Source of the DNA: JAKZVK01 sp965248255
GTDB lineage: Bacteria > Acidobacteriota > Terriglobia > Bryobacterales > UBA6623
Direction: 5' to 3'
Assembly (NCBI GenBank): GCA_965248255.1
Contig: CBDFIW010000004.1
Span: 1 to 64,000 of the forward strand
DNA: 64,000 nucleotides
Numbering within the stretch: the first letter of the stretch is position 1; the number at the start of each line of letters is the position of its first letter. Of this stretch, positions 40,649-50,331 are shown piece by piece. The position numbers and the translations under genes were made by a program. Below the pieces are notes generated by a model. That model made no database searches and was not told where the DNA came from. It was given only the letters and a program-made list of their open reading frames with translations.

Positions 40649-41397
40649 TGCAGGTTTCCGAGTCCCGCCACACGACGCAGATAGGATGGGACGCCGCGCC
40701 GCATCTGACCAAGAAGGCCCGGCAGGAGCTATGGGAGGCGACGCCGCCGTATCTGCGGGCGGCGAGGTTCCGCGGCGAGCCGACGCTGGGGCGCGGGCGC
40801 ATCTACCCGATGGACATCGAGACGCTGACGGTCGAGCCGTTCCGCCTGCCCGGCATCTGGACCCGGGTGTACGGTCTTGATCCGGGCTGGAACCGCACGG
40901 CGGCGCTGTGGGCGGCGCACGACCGTGACGCCGACGTCGTGTATCTCTACTCGGAATACTACCGGGCCCATGCGCAGCCGCTGTTGCACGCGGCGGGCAT
41001 CAAGACGAGGGGCGAGTGGGTTCCGGGCGTGGCCGACCCCTCGTCGATGGGCGCCAATCCGGCCGACGGGGTCTCGATGATGGAGCGCTACCAACGGGCG
41101 GGGCTGCGTCTCCATGGCGCTGACAACAGCGTGGAAACGGGCATTCAGGAGTGTTATGACCGCATGACGACGGGACGATTGAAGGTGTTTCGCACGTTGC
41201 AGAGTTTCCGCTTCGAGTTCTCGATTTACCGCCGCGACAACAAGGGCCGGGTGGTCAAGAAGAGCGATCACCTGATGGACGCAATGAGGTATCTGGTGAT
41301 GAGTGGATTGCGGCTGGCGCGGACCGAGCGCATGGCGTCGGGCGGACCGATGATGATGACGGCAGGCACGGTGGCCGACGTGAGGGCTGGATTCTGA
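40648..41397 (+). CDS. Large terminase, nuclease half
   Basis: A 249-residue protein continuing the large terminase: IGWDAAPHLTKKARQELWEA, then RGEPTLGRGRIYP, then the RNase H-like nuclease with VYGLDPGWNRTAALW, WVPGVADPSSMG and KKSDHLMDAMRYLVMSG, giving three aspartates for metal binding. Translation probably couples to the ATPase half through the overlapping TGATG. The split either reflects a one-base frameshift in an originally single gene or two natural subunits. Confidence 0.8.
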   Translation: MQVSESRHTTQIGWDAAPHLTKKARQELWEATPPYLRAARFRGEPTLGRGRIYPMDIETLTVEPFRLPGIWTRVYGLDPGWNRTAALWAAHDRDADVVYLYSEYYRAHAQPLLHAAGIKTRGEWVPGVADPSSMGANPADGVSMMERYQRAGLRLHGADNSVETGIQECYDRMTTGRLKVFRTLQSFRFEFSIYRRDNKGRVVKKSDHLMDAMRYLVMSGLRLARTERMASGGPMMMTAGTVADVRAGF

Positions 41398-44300
41398 TGG
41401 AAACCAACGGGATTGTCGCGGCCGCGCCGGAGCAGGGCGAGGTGGGGACCGCCGACCGCTGCGCGGCATTTGCCGCCGAACTCTATCAACAGGTGGCGGC
41501 GCAGGCGCGGCGCAGGCAGCGCATCGAGGATCGCTGGTACGAGGACACCAGGCAGTACTACGGCCTGTACGACGAGGCGACGGAGAAGCGCCTGGCACAG
41601 GAAAAAGGGTCCTCGCGGCTGTTCGTCAACCTCACCCGTCCCAAGACGCGCGTGATGCGGGCGCGGCTGAACGACATTCTGTTCCCCAACGACGAGCCGA
41701 ACTGGGACATCCAGGCGACGCCGGTGCCCGAGATCGAGGAACTGGCCGCCCGGACACCGGAGTCCGAGAGCGCCGATCCTGGCGAGCTGGAAGACGTTGA
41801 GCGGGCCAAGGCTGTGCGGGCGGAGGCGCGCAAGAGGGCCGACGCGATGCGGATGGAGATCGCCGACCAGTTGGAGCAATCAGGCTACGCGGAAATCGGC
41901 CGGCGCGTGGTCGATCAAGCGTGCATGCTGGGCACGGGCGTGGCGAAGGGTCCGTTCGGCGACTGGCGGCAGCGGCAGCAGTGGAGCTTCGGCGCGGACG
42001 GAAACGGGGCCGCCTCGTCGTGGAAGATCGCACGCCAGGGCGACACGCGGCCCGCGTTCGAGTGGGTCGATCTGTGGAATTTTTTCCCCGACATGGACGC
42101 CTCGTCGATGGAGGACTCGGAATTCGTCTTCGAGCTGCACCGCATGAGCCGCAAGGCGCTGCGCAGCCTGGCCGGGCGTAAGGGCTTTCTCGCCGAGCCG
42201 ATCCGCGAGCTTTTGCGGGAAGACCCCGAACCGGGCGAGTTCAGCGAGTACTCGCGGTACTTGCGCGCGATCAGCGACGAGGGCGAGGGAGAGACCGAGG
42301 GGCGCTACAACGTTTTCGAGTATCACGGCCCGATACCGGCCAAGACGCTCGAGGTGCTGTGTGTGAAGTACGGCCGGGGCGACATCCTGGAGACGCTGGA
42401 CAGGAGCGCCGATCCGCTCAAGGGTGTGGAGGGCGTGGTCTGGTTTTCGCACAACCGTGTGCTGCGCTTCGGTATTCACCATCTCGACTCGTCCGAGCCG
42501 GTGTATTCGATCTTCCGGCTCGACCCGCAGGCGGCGGGCCTGGGGGGAGACGGCATCCCGGCGATGATGCGCGACCCGCAGGCGGCGCTCAATGCCGCCT
42601 GGCGCATGACGATCGAGAACGGCGGCCTCTCGGGCGTGCCGATGTTCATCGTCGACCGCAACGCGATCGAGCCGCAGGACGGTGATTGGAGCATCCGCCC
42701 GCGCAAGGTGTGGCTGCGCAACGCGCCGACCGAGCGGCCGCCCATCGAGGCCGTCTCGATCGACGGCGACACTCAGGCGCTGTTGCAAATTATCGAGATG
42801 GCGCGGTCGTTTTCCGACGACGAGACGAACCTGCCCCTGATCGCCCAAGGCGACCAGGGCACGCACGTGACGCAGACGGCGCACGGCATGAGCTTGCTGG
42901 TCAACGCGGTCAACATCATCTTCCGCAACGCCGCCAGAAGTTTTGACGCCGAATTCACGATCCCCAACATTCGGCGGCTCTACAACTGGAACATGCAGTT
43001 CTCCGGCAAGGAGGCGATCAAGGGCGACATGCAGGTTTCGGCGCGTGGCTCCTCCGTCCTGCTGGTGCGCGAGTTGCAAGCCCAAAACCTTCTGATGGTG
43101 CTCAATCTGGCGGCGACGAACCCGCTGCTGACCAAGCTGATCCGCGTGCCCGCGCTCGCCCGCCGGCTGTTCCAAGCGCTGCAATTGTCCAAGGACAAAA
43201 GCAACACCGGCGCGGCAACCATGAGCATCGACGGCAAGCGCGGCGCGGCGCTGGTCGAGGTCAATGGTGCCCCCCTGACGACCGCGTCGATCGTTTCCGG
43301 TTGGCCGGTCTGGGCGGGCTACGACGGAGGGAAATTCCGCCTGTTGAATTCCGCCAAGCGCATCGCGGCGACGGTGATCTTCGTGAAGGCCGCCGATAAC
43401 CGGACGTTCGAGGCTGACGAGGCCATCACGGACTTCGAGTTGCCGGCCGCGACGAGCGGCGCGGCGCCCTACACCTACGCCGTCAGCGGGCTGCCCGCGG
43501 GGCTGACGTTCAACACCGCGACCCGCATGGTCTCCGGCACGCCCACCGCGCTGGCCGCCTCGACCGTGACGTACACCGCCACCGACGCCAACAGCGATAC
43601 AGCCGAGCAGACATTCGAGATTCTGATTGTGTCGGTCCTGCTCAATCTTCCCAGCGCCGCCGACCTGACGCTGATTATAGGCCGCAGCTATGACATCGAA
43701 CTGCCGGCCGCGACCGGCGGATCAGCGCCCTACACCTACGCCGTCAACGGGCTGCCCGCCGGGTTGGGGTTCGACCAGACGAGCCGCAGTGTGTTCGGCG
43801 CGCCGGCCGAGGCGGGCATCTTTTCCTTCGGCACCGTGGCGTACAGCGCCACCGACAGCCTTGGGCAACGCTCCGAGCACAGCTTCTCGATCATTGTGCG
43901 AGAGGCCTCCTCGCTCGCCTTGCCCGCCATCGCCGTCCGGGGGTTCACGCTCAACGACCCCATCGCCGCGTTCGAGCTGCCCGCCGCGACGGGCGGCGTG
44001 GCGCCCTACACCTACGCCGCGGCCGGGCTGCCCGCGGGGCTGGTCTTTGACGCCGCCACGCGCCGTGTTTCGGGCACGCCGACCGCGCTGGGCGAGTCGA
44101 CGGTGACCCTTACTGTCACCGACGCCGACAGCGAGACAGCCGAGCAGACATTCGTGATCGTGATCTCCGCCGCCGGCTACCGCTACGTCGCTGTCACAGC
44201 AGATAAGGACAACATCAGCGCTGCCATTGTGACGGGGGGAACCAGCGCGCCGGGTGAGAGTACGCTGCTCACGCTGCCGCCGTGGAGCGGCAATCGCTAT

Positions 44301-44486
44301 ATCGTGATCGCGCAGCTGGCCGCTTTCCCGCCCTTGATTCTGATCTCGCTTGGGCTGGGCAACTCCATCAGCGCTTTCGCCAGGGCCGTGGGCGGTGTCA
44401 CGATCGACGGCGACTCCTACGATCTGTGGGTTTCGAACGACCTGCAAGGCGATGTGATCTCGGGCGGAACACTCACGGTGGGCTAA
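41397..44486 (+). CDS. Portal protein fused to a tail-fibre/Ig-repeat protein
   Basis: A 1029-residue hybrid. Residues 1 to about 600 are a P22-like portal: RRRQRIEDRWYEDTRQYYGL, WVDLWNFFPDMDA, MTIENGGLSGVPMFIVDRN, TQTAHGMSLLVNAVN. After LFQALQLSKDKS the protein changes to NTGAATMSIDGKRGAALVEV, a fibre-like start, and then three Ig/He_PIG-type repeats (FELPAATSGAAPYTYAVSGL and similar). Portals normally run about 100 residues further and are followed by scaffold and coat genes, absent here. An in-frame deletion probably removed the head genes and fused the ends. The hybrid is unlikely to work as a portal. Confidence 0.8.
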   Translation: METNGIVAAAPEQGEVGTADRCAAFAAELYQQVAAQARRRQRIEDRWYEDTRQYYGLYDEATEKRLAQEKGSSRLFVNLTRPKTRVMRARLNDILFPNDEPNWDIQATPVPEIEELAARTPESESADPGELEDVERAKAVRAEARKRADAMRMEIADQLEQSGYAEIGRRVVDQACMLGTGVAKGPFGDWRQRQQWSFGADGNGAASSWKIARQGDTRPAFEWVDLWNFFPDMDASSMEDSEFVFELHRMSRKALRSLAGRKGFLAEPIRELLREDPEPGEFSEYSRYLRAISDEGEGETEGRYNVFEYHGPIPAKTLEVLCVKYGRGDILETLDRSADPLKGVEGVVWFSHNRVLRFGIHHLDSSEPVYSIFRLDPQAAGLGGDGIPAMMRDPQAALNAAWRMTIENGGLSGVPMFIVDRNAIEPQDGDWSIRPRKVWLRNAPTERPPIEAVSIDGDTQALLQIIEMARSFSDDETNLPLIAQGDQGTHVTQTAHGMSLLVNAVNIIFRNAARSFDAEFTIPNIRRLYNWNMQFSGKEAIKGDMQVSARGSSVLLVRELQAQNLLMVLNLAATNPLLTKLIRVPALARRLFQALQLSKDKSNTGAATMSIDGKRGAALVEVNGAPLTTASIVSGWPVWAGYDGGKFRLLNSAKRIAATVIFVKAADNRTFEADEAITDFELPAATSGAAPYTYAVSGLPAGLTFNTATRMVSGTPTALAASTVTYTATDANSDTAEQTFEILIVSVLLNLPSAADLTLIIGRSYDIELPAATGGSAPYTYAVNGLPAGLGFDQTSRSVFGAPAEAGIFSFGTVAYSATDSLGQRSEHSFSIIVREASSLALPAIAVRGFTLNDPIAAFELPAATGGVAPYTYAAAGLPAGLVFDAATRRVSGTPTALGESTVTLTVTDADSETAEQTFVIVISAAGYRYVAVTADKDNISAAIVTGGTSAPGESTLLTLPPWSGNRYIVIAQLAAFPPLILISLGLGNSISAFARAVGGVTIDGDSYDLWVSNDLQGDVISGGTLTVG

Positions 44487-44488
44487 AG

Positions 44489-45793
44489 ATGCCGACAACA
44501 ATCCTCGGCAAGCTCAAACGCACGATCACGGGCCAGCGCGTCGCCGACGCCGCCGATCTCGACGGCGAGGTCGTGTTCTCGGTCTCGCAAACAACCGATG
44601 ACAAGCTGAAAGTCAAGGCGCAGAACACCGCGGGAGCGGCGACGGAATTGACTTTCGTTCCGAGCCACGTTCGTACCGAATTGTTCAGCGGTGACATCGA
44701 CATCACCGCCACGGCTCCCACGGTGGACATTGCCGTCAGCACCTGGGTTGACTACGACGAGGTCGAGATCTTGATCGACATCGGTACCGTGGGTTCGGCG
44801 CAGGCAATTTACGGGCCGCTGAACGTCTTCCGTCTCTCGAAGGCGCTGCTGGAGTCGCTTCAGGCGCATGCGGGCGATGTGGAATTCCCCACGTACGCGC
44901 GCCAGATGGGCAGCGCGACTACTAGCCTAACCGGACTCGCCTCGCACAATGGCACGCTCTACGGCGTTTCCGGCTCCGCCCTCAACAGCGTGGACCCCGC
45001 CACGGGCATCGCCACGCAGATCGGCAGCGCGTCGCAGTTCGGAGTGAGCGAGAACCGCGCGGCCGGACTCGCCTCGCACGGCGGCACACTCTACATGGCG
45101 GCCGATCTCGGCTGGATCTCTGCGGCAAGTAACTACATTTCCAAGCTCTACACCCTCGATACCACAACCGGCGTCGCGACGCCGGCCGGATCCAACAACG
45201 GCATCATCAGTGGTACAAGCGGGATAAGCCTGCGAGGTCTCGCCTCCCTCGGCGGCACGCTCTATGCCGTTGCGAACCAATCCAACTTGAACATAGGACT
45301 GTACAGCATCAGCATCGGCACCAACTCCACGTCTACTACCGCCACGCGCATCGGGAGCGCCGCGTACTTCGGCGTTAGCGATCACGACCCGCAGGGACTC
45401 GCCTCCGGCGGCGGTTCGCTCTACATGGTCGGGAGTCATACTGGCAAACTCTACACCCTTGACATCACGACCGGCCTCGCGGCGGTGGTATCAAGCGTCG
45501 TGAACTTCGGTCTGGGCAGTAGCGTCGCCGTAACTCCGGCAGCCCTCGCCGTCCACAACGGCGCGTTCTACATGGCGGCGGCCGGGAATAAGTTCTACAG
45601 GATACCGCTCACCTATTCCGCCGCCGTCATTCCGCTGCAAGTGGTGACGGAATTCGGTCGCGCGATCATACTGTCGTTGGCGCGCCGCGCCGACAACACC
45701 CTGGCGCTGGCGGGCACCCTGCCCGCGGCCGACGCCAAAGCGCTCAAAATCTTCGGTATCCGGTACCGGGTTGTACAGGAGGCCATAACATGA
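44489..45793 (+). CDS. Tail/receptor-binding protein with propeller-like repeats
   Basis: A 434-residue protein. The first 60 residues resemble tail-fibre adaptors. VRTELFSGDIDITATAPTVD follows. Residues about 140-390 have repeating units of the type GLASHGGTLYM ... KLYTLDTTTG ... IGSA..FGVS, about four or five copies, likely beta-propeller blades. The C terminus RRADNTLALAGTLPAADAKA, IFGIRYR forms a small domain. It probably lies at the phage tail tip and contacts the host surface. The region shows tandem repetition and could vary by recombination. Confidence 0.6.
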   Translation: MPTTILGKLKRTITGQRVADAADLDGEVVFSVSQTTDDKLKVKAQNTAGAATELTFVPSHVRTELFSGDIDITATAPTVDIAVSTWVDYDEVEILIDIGTVGSAQAIYGPLNVFRLSKALLESLQAHAGDVEFPTYARQMGSATTSLTGLASHNGTLYGVSGSALNSVDPATGIATQIGSASQFGVSENRAAGLASHGGTLYMAADLGWISAASNYISKLYTLDTTTGVATPAGSNNGIISGTSGISLRGLASLGGTLYAVANQSNLNIGLYSISIGTNSTSTTATRIGSAAYFGVSDHDPQGLASGGGSLYMVGSHTGKLYTLDITTGLAAVVSSVVNFGLGSSVAVTPAALAVHNGAFYMAAAGNKFYRIPLTYSAAVIPLQVVTEFGRAIILSLARRADNTLALAGTLPAADAKALKIFGIRYRVVQEAIT

Positions 45794-46068
45794 CACAGAC
45801 CTACCAGGTGACCGCAACCCCGACCAATCTGGTCAGTGAATTGTCGCTGACCGAGGAAACGAGTTGTCTGCTCCAGGTCACCGACCCTTCGCCGTCGCCG
45901 TCACGGGTGCGGCTGTTTGAGGCGCCCACCGCGCCGGACGCCTCCGGCGGCGGCCATGTGCTCGAGAACTTCGCGTTCATCAGTATCACGCCGCGGACCG
46001 GAGAGGGCCTCTGGTGCTGGGCGGAAGGCCAGGGCCACAGCGTTCTCGTGGTCACGGAGACATCCTGA
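45790..46068 (+). CDS. Small tail-associated protein
   Basis: A 92-residue protein starting MTQTYQVTATPTNLVSELSL with LLQVTDPSPSPSRVRLFEAP and GLWCWAEGQGHSVLVVTE. This is like small phage tail proteins of beta-sheet type. Its start overlaps the previous stop by four bases. Function unknown. Confidence 0.5.
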   Translation: MTQTYQVTATPTNLVSELSLTEETSCLLQVTDPSPSPSRVRLFEAPTAPDASGGGHVLENFAFISITPRTGEGLWCWAEGQGHSVLVVTETS

Positions 46069-46069
46069 A

Positions 46070-46281
46070 ATGTCGATCCATTCCCCGGCCGCAAGAGGCG
46101 CCGCCGCTGCCGCTCTGAAGGAGTTGTTCAGCGGTGAGATCGACATCTCCGCCGCTGCTCCCACGGTGGACATTGCCGTCAGCACCTGGCGCGGCGCGCC
46201 AACAACACCCTGGCGCTGGCGGGCACCCTGCCCGCGGCCGACGCCAAACCACTAAGAATCTTTGGTATCAAGTTCGGCTGA
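46070..46281 (+). pseudogene. Deleted duplicate of the tail protein
   Basis: Starts MSIHSPAARGAAAAALKELF, SGEIDISAAAPTVDIAVSTW, matching residues about 65-90 of the gene at 44489. It then jumps to DNA matching that gene's last 90 bases (AACACCCTGGCGCTGGCGGG) in another frame, ending at 46281. About 300 codons are missing. It is a second tail gene reduced by deletion. Confidence 0.7.
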
Positions 46282-46304
46282 GAAGGGCCGAGACACATAT
46301 TGTG

Positions 46305-46335
46305 TTGACATCGGTAGAGATGGCATTATACCATC
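46305..46335 (+). promoter_or_regulatory. Integrase promoter with operator
   Basis: TTGACA (46305-46310), a 16-base spacer and TATACC (46327-46332) lie before the integrase ATG at 46342. GATGG and CCATC at 46319-46335 flank the -10 as an inverted repeat, a likely repressor site. The mRNA leader would be short. Confidence 0.6.
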
Positions 46336-47008
46336 ATAACCATGGACGCCACCGTTGCCACGCTAGGGCGTGTTAACGCTAACGTAGGGTATCGAAACGT
46401 AGAGCCTCGACGATGAGGGCGAAGTGGAGGAAGGCGAGGAACATGACGTCGAGCTTGTCGAAGCGGGAGAAGATGCGGCGGAATCCCTTGAGCCGTCGGA
46501 AGAGTCTCTCGATCTCGTTGCGGCGGCGATAGAGCGCTCGGTCGTATTCCCACGGCTCCAGGCGGGTGCGCCGGGGCGGCACGACGGGAATCCATCCGAA
46601 ATCCAAAGCCAGTTGGCGTGTCTGATCGTCCTCATAGGCGCCGTCCATCAGCAGCGGCAGCGGCTCGGGCAGTGGCCCCAGACCACCGAGCAGTTCGCGG
46701 CCCTGCTGGGCGTCGTGCGCTTGGCCGGGCGAGAGAGCGAAGGTTATCGCCGTTCGAGCATTTGCGGCAACCATATGAATCTTGGTGGTCCATCCGCCGC
46801 GGGATTTGCCGATCGCTTGCGGACCGTTTTTTTAACGCGCCCGTGTCGTCGGGATGAACCTTCACGATGGTCGAGTCCATTGACACGGCTTCGATTCGGA
46901 TGCGGGCCAGCTGCTCGCGCTGCAGTTTCTCGAAGACGGCGTCGAGCACGCCGTTCTTCGACCAGCGGTTCATGCGGGTATAAATGGTGTGCCAGTTACC
47001 GAAGCGTT

Positions 47009-48106
47009 TATTGACTCCCGCATAATATAGAGTCAGTCAAAACAAAGAGAAGACTGTTTCCAGAAGGCCGTGATCAAACGCGGTTTGCGGTACATGCGGC
47101 GGAGTGCCTTGCGGGCCCGCTCGTTCAGCTCGCCGTAGTCTTTCGGACAGACGTTCGGCAACTCGTGCTGCTTCCAGTAAGCCCAGATGTATTCCACCGG
47201 ATTTAACTCCGGCGCATAGGGTGGCAAGTACTCGGTTGCGATGTGGCCTTCGGAGAGTTCGATGAACTCTTGCACCAGGCGGCTACGGTGCGCCGGCAGC
47301 CGATCCCAGACGATCAGCAGCGGGCGATCGATATGACGTACCAACGCCTTGAGAAAGTCGATCACTTGCTCTTTGCCGATCGCACCGGGATAGAGCCGGA
47401 AGTAGAAGTTACGCAGCGTCAGCCCCGCCGAGACGGAAAGCTTCTCCCAGTTGAAGTTAAACTGCAGCACCGGTGTTTGGCCACGTGGCGCCCAGGTGCG
47501 GCAGCGATGCGGCTTCTGACTCAATCCGCTTTCGTCGATGAAGACGAGCGTACGGCCTTCGTTTTGGGCTTTTTTTTAATGCGCTTCCAGGTCTTGCGCT
47601 TCCAGGTGCGGATCCGCTCTTCGTTGCGCTCGCGCGCCTTTCCGGCCGGGCGTTGCGGGCTCCAGTCGAGCGCTCGCAGGATCTTCCAGGCGTGGCCTGC
47701 GTGGTATGCGACCCCGAACTCGTCTCCGATCAGCCGAGCCACCCGCGGACAGCTCCACAGGGGCGTTGGGAAGCCGTGGGCTTCCGGGCCTTCCAGCAGC
47801 AGCGACGTCAGGCGTTCGCGTTGTGCGGCATCGAGGAGCGGCTTGCGTCCGGCGCGCCCGGCCTGGCGGAGTCCGGCCGCACCCTGCTCGCGGTATTGCC
47901 GCCGCCACTCACTGACGGTTTGGCGAGCGACGTTCAGCCGTCTCGCCGTCTCGGACTGATTGTGGCCTTGGTGGAGCAGCCGCATCGCTTCGAAACGGCG
48001 CTTCTCCAGCGCCTTGAAATCCCGCTTCACACCTTTGGGGTTGCCCATACATATATAGATGCTCCACACTGTCAAAAAGTGTCATAATAATTTGCGGGAT
48101 TCAATA
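47009..48106 (-). mobile_element. IS630-family element, copy 2
   Basis: Almost identical to copy 1 at 17568-18664, one base longer because its A-run has eight rather than seven bases. Ends TTGACTCCCGCA and TTGAATCCCGCA, next to TA. It is inserted in codon 47 of the IS5 transposase. Confidence 0.92.
47033..48075 (-). CDS. IS630 transposase, copy 2, likely -1 frameshift product
   Basis: The first frame (from 48075) has the same helix-turn-helix region as copy 1 and stops at 47521; the second (to 47033) has the DDE domain. Eight consecutive A at the overlap fit a -1 shift giving FIDESG in frame. Differences from copy 1 are a few single bases. Confidence 0.85.
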
Positions 48107-49189
48107 GGCAAGCCGCGCCATTTGCAGCCCTGCTCGGCGACATACAACATGGCGTTCAAAACCGTGAGGTTCGGCAGGCTCACATTGCCGCGCTGGCGGG
48201 GCAGGACCGGCTCGATGCGGCGGTATTGCTGCTCGGTGATCTCCATACCTCCGAGTATAGCAGCTTTTGCGACTTAGTGTTAACACGCCCTAGACTCTCC
48301 AGGCTCTCTGCGGATAACGCCCGCCGATCGCGAACGGATCCAATCGGCGCTCGAAAACAGCCGCAGTCCCCACACTCGCCGCGCCTACGCCGCTCAGTGG
48401 CGGTTGTGGCAGAGCTGGGCGAAAGGTCGAGGCGTGTCCGCGCTGCCGGCCGATCCCGAGATGGTCGCGGCCTATCTGGCCCAGCGCGCTGAGCAGTCGA
48501 AAGTCCCGACACTGCGGCTCATCCGTGCCGCGATCGCCGCGGCGCACAAAGAGGCTGGCAGAGCGGACCCGACCGCGCACGCCGGCGTCAAGCGTGTCCT
48601 GTCGGGCCTTGCCCGGGGCAATGGCAGTGTCGATCAAGCGGCGCCGCTCACGGCCGAGGCGCTAGAGGCCATCCGCGCCGCTGCGCCCTTGCGGCGAAAT
48701 ACCCGCCGTGCCGCGGTCGATGTTGCCTTGTGCTCCCTCATGCGAGACGGTCTTCTGCGGCGCTCCGAGGCCGCCGCGCTGAGATGGGGCGATATCCTCT
48801 CGGCCGAGGACGGTTCCGGCCGCCTCACCCTGCACTGCTCGAAGACCGACCCCGAAGGCGAAGGCTGCGTGCTCTACATCGGCCGGGCGGCCATGCAGGA
48901 CCTGGCCGCGGTCCGCAAGGCCGGCGCGCAGCCGCAGGATTCCGTGTTCGGGCTGAGCGCTTCTCAGATCAGCCGCAGGATACGGGACGCGGCGGCAGCA
49001 GCGGGACTGACGGGCCAGTTCTCAGGCCATTCGCCGCGCATCGGCATGGCGCAGGACCTCGCCGCCGAGGATACCGAGCTGCCGGCCCTGATGACCGCGG
49101 GAAGATGGAAATCCCCCGGCATGCCCGCCCGCTACACGCGCTCACAGGCCGTGCGCAAAGGCGCGGTGGCAAGGTTCTATCGGCGCGCG

Positions 49190-49389
49190 TGGTCTACGTC
49201 GTGTTCAGCGAGCGCGATTTGCGAGGCGACGCCAGCTACAACATGATCCCTGGTTTCCAGCTCATTGATCGGGATTCGATCCTTCGCAAAGACAGCACCG
49301 GGCACCAGCCACGGCACAACCTCTGGAAGGAGCTGTTGCCTGAAGTGCGGAGGTTGTTGGATGAAGAGTACACGCCCGTGATCCGCTAA
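49190..49389 (+). pseudogene. C-terminal fragment of an unidentified host gene
   Basis: Right after the integrase homology ends, a frame encodes VVYVVFSERDLRGDASYNMI, PGFQLIDRDSILRKDSTGHQ, PRHNLWKELLPEVRRLLDEE and a stop. It has no start and runs into the integrase, so it is the tail of a gene cut at the prophage edge, which suggests the right junction lies near 49185-49195. I do not recognise the family. No matching front part was seen elsewhere in the window. Confidence 0.5.
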
Positions 49390-49438
49390 GTGGCGGCATA
49401 CGCTTACAGCGCGGGAAGGCGTCCGCGGGCCGGCGCGG

Positions 49439-50131
49439 TCACGGCTCAGGCTTTCTCGCCCAAACGAAACAGTGGTTGCCCATTTGGTCGCTGACGCCCT
49501 TACGAAACAGGAACCAATCTAAGTAGCGCAGGGGGAACAGCAGCCAGCCCGCCACGACGTAAACGATGCGCTTCATGGTTCGGCTCTTGAACCACAGCTT
49601 GAGGTACTCCCACAAGAAGACCAGTAACGTCGCCGTCGGCCCCGTGCGCCAACCGGCATGGACGACCTCGAGCGGCTCCAGTAACCTCTTGAGCCCGTCG
49701 AGGCTGAAACGGTAATAGTCCTCCGGGTAACGGTGAAAGGGGTGACAAAAAGGAACCGTAACGTGAACGCAGCCCCCCGGCTTCAGACAGCGGCGGATTT
49801 CAGCGACGATGGCGCTCGGTTGCGGCGTGTGCTCGAGAACGGCGTCACACTCAACGACTTGAAATCGCCCGTCTTGGAAAGGGAGCCGCTCGGCGTTGCA
49901 GGCGACGGTTACGCCGGGAAGCGGATAGAGATCAATGTTGACGTATCCGCTCACTTGCGACCCGGCGCCTCCGATATAGAGGTTCCACCTCCCCAGAGGC
50001 GGCTGGAATCGTTGCTCGTCGGGGTTTGCGTAGAGGGGTAGCGGAGGGCTTAGGGCTCGGTACCACCATTGGGAGCGCTTGCGGGCCAGCTCTTCGACGG
50101 GCTTCGCGTTTGCTGGGCTCTCGTGCCCCAT
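49439..50131 (-). CDS. SAM-dependent methyltransferase (class I)
   Basis: A 230-residue protein. LGRWNLYIGGAGSQVSGYVN is the SAM-binding start, then IDLYPLPGVTVACNAERLPF (acidic loop) and VVECDAVLEHTPQPSAIVAE, IRRCLKPGGCVHVTVPFCHP, as in methyltransferase-11 domains. After residue 150 come basic and aromatic segments, including a hydrophobic one (IVYVVAGWLLFPLRYLDWFL) that may touch a membrane. The substrate is unknown. This type often occurs with cell-surface sugar genes, but none are adjacent. Confidence 0.8.
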   Translation of the reverse strand: MGHESPANAKPVEELARKRSQWWYRALSPPLPLYANPDEQRFQPPLGRWNLYIGGAGSQVSGYVNIDLYPLPGVTVACNAERLPFQDGRFQVVECDAVLEHTPQPSAIVAEIRRCLKPGGCVHVTVPFCHPFHRYPEDYYRFSLDGLKRLLEPLEVVHAGWRTGPTATLLVFLWEYLKLWFKSRTMKRIVYVVAGWLLFPLRYLDWFLFRKGVSDQMGNHCFVWARKPEP

Positions 50132-50227
50132 GATGTCAGACAGTGTCGGAAAGAGCCTGGGGCGTCAACCCGCGGGCCCGTGCCCTTAGTACACCATTTC
50201 GCAAGTTCGGTCACGTATCTGAGAGGG

Positions 50228-50285
50228 GTATTCTGCCCGTCCTGGGCGGACGGGCCCTAGGGCCCGCCCTGGGACCCGCCCCTAC
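50228..50285. repeat. GC-rich palindrome
   Basis: CGGGCCCTAGGGCCCG near 50248-50263 is a perfect palindrome within a longer imperfect one (GCCCGTCCTGGGCGGACGGG ...). It may be a terminator stem or an intergenic repeat element. No T-run follows. Confidence 0.5.
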
Positions 50286-50331
50286 GTGGCAAACCGAAGC
50301 GTAACCGTATTTGCGAAACACACTACTTAGC

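Larger units (their letters stand above)
46379..48246 (-). pseudogene. IS5 transposase interrupted by IS630 (two frames)
   Basis: The N terminus MEITEQQYRRIEPVLPRQRG ... EQGCKWRGLP (48246-48107) joins KRFGNWHTIYTRMNRWSKNG at 47008 after removing IS630 and one TA. MDSTIVKVHPDDTGAL follows (first Asp). At a run of seven A (coding strand, near 46830) the frame shifts to NGPQAIGKSRGGWTTKIHMV, DGAYEDDQTRQLALDFGW (second Asp) and RRRNEIERLFRRLKGFRRI (Glu). Relatives of the IS427 group use a programmed frameshift there. The IS630 insertion kills this copy. Confidence 0.85.
46367..48289 (-). mobile_element. IS5-family (IS427-like) element containing an IS630
   Basis: The ends are GGCGTGTTAACGCTAA on the left and, inward from the right, GGCGTGTTAACACTAA. 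CTAG is repeated on both sides (46363-46366, 48290-48293). Without the inner IS630 it is about 825 bp. It interrupts the integrase. Confidence 0.88.
46342..49246 (+). pseudogene. Phage tyrosine recombinase (integrase) split by IS5
   Basis: The start MDATVATL (46342-46365) joins DSPGSLRITPADRERIQSAL at 48294 when the composite element and one CTAG are removed. The rest is an integrase: SPHTRRAYAAQWRLW (N-terminal SAM-like domain), LMRDGLLRRSEAAALRWGDI (catalytic Arg), GQFSGHSPRIGMAQDLA (HxxR) and AGRWKSPGMPARYTRSQAVR (Tyr). After FYRRA (about 49185) it reads into host sequence. The insertion at codon 8 prevents normal expression, though a start such as TTG 48404 could give a shortened form. 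The element is therefore locked in place. Confidence 0.85.
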
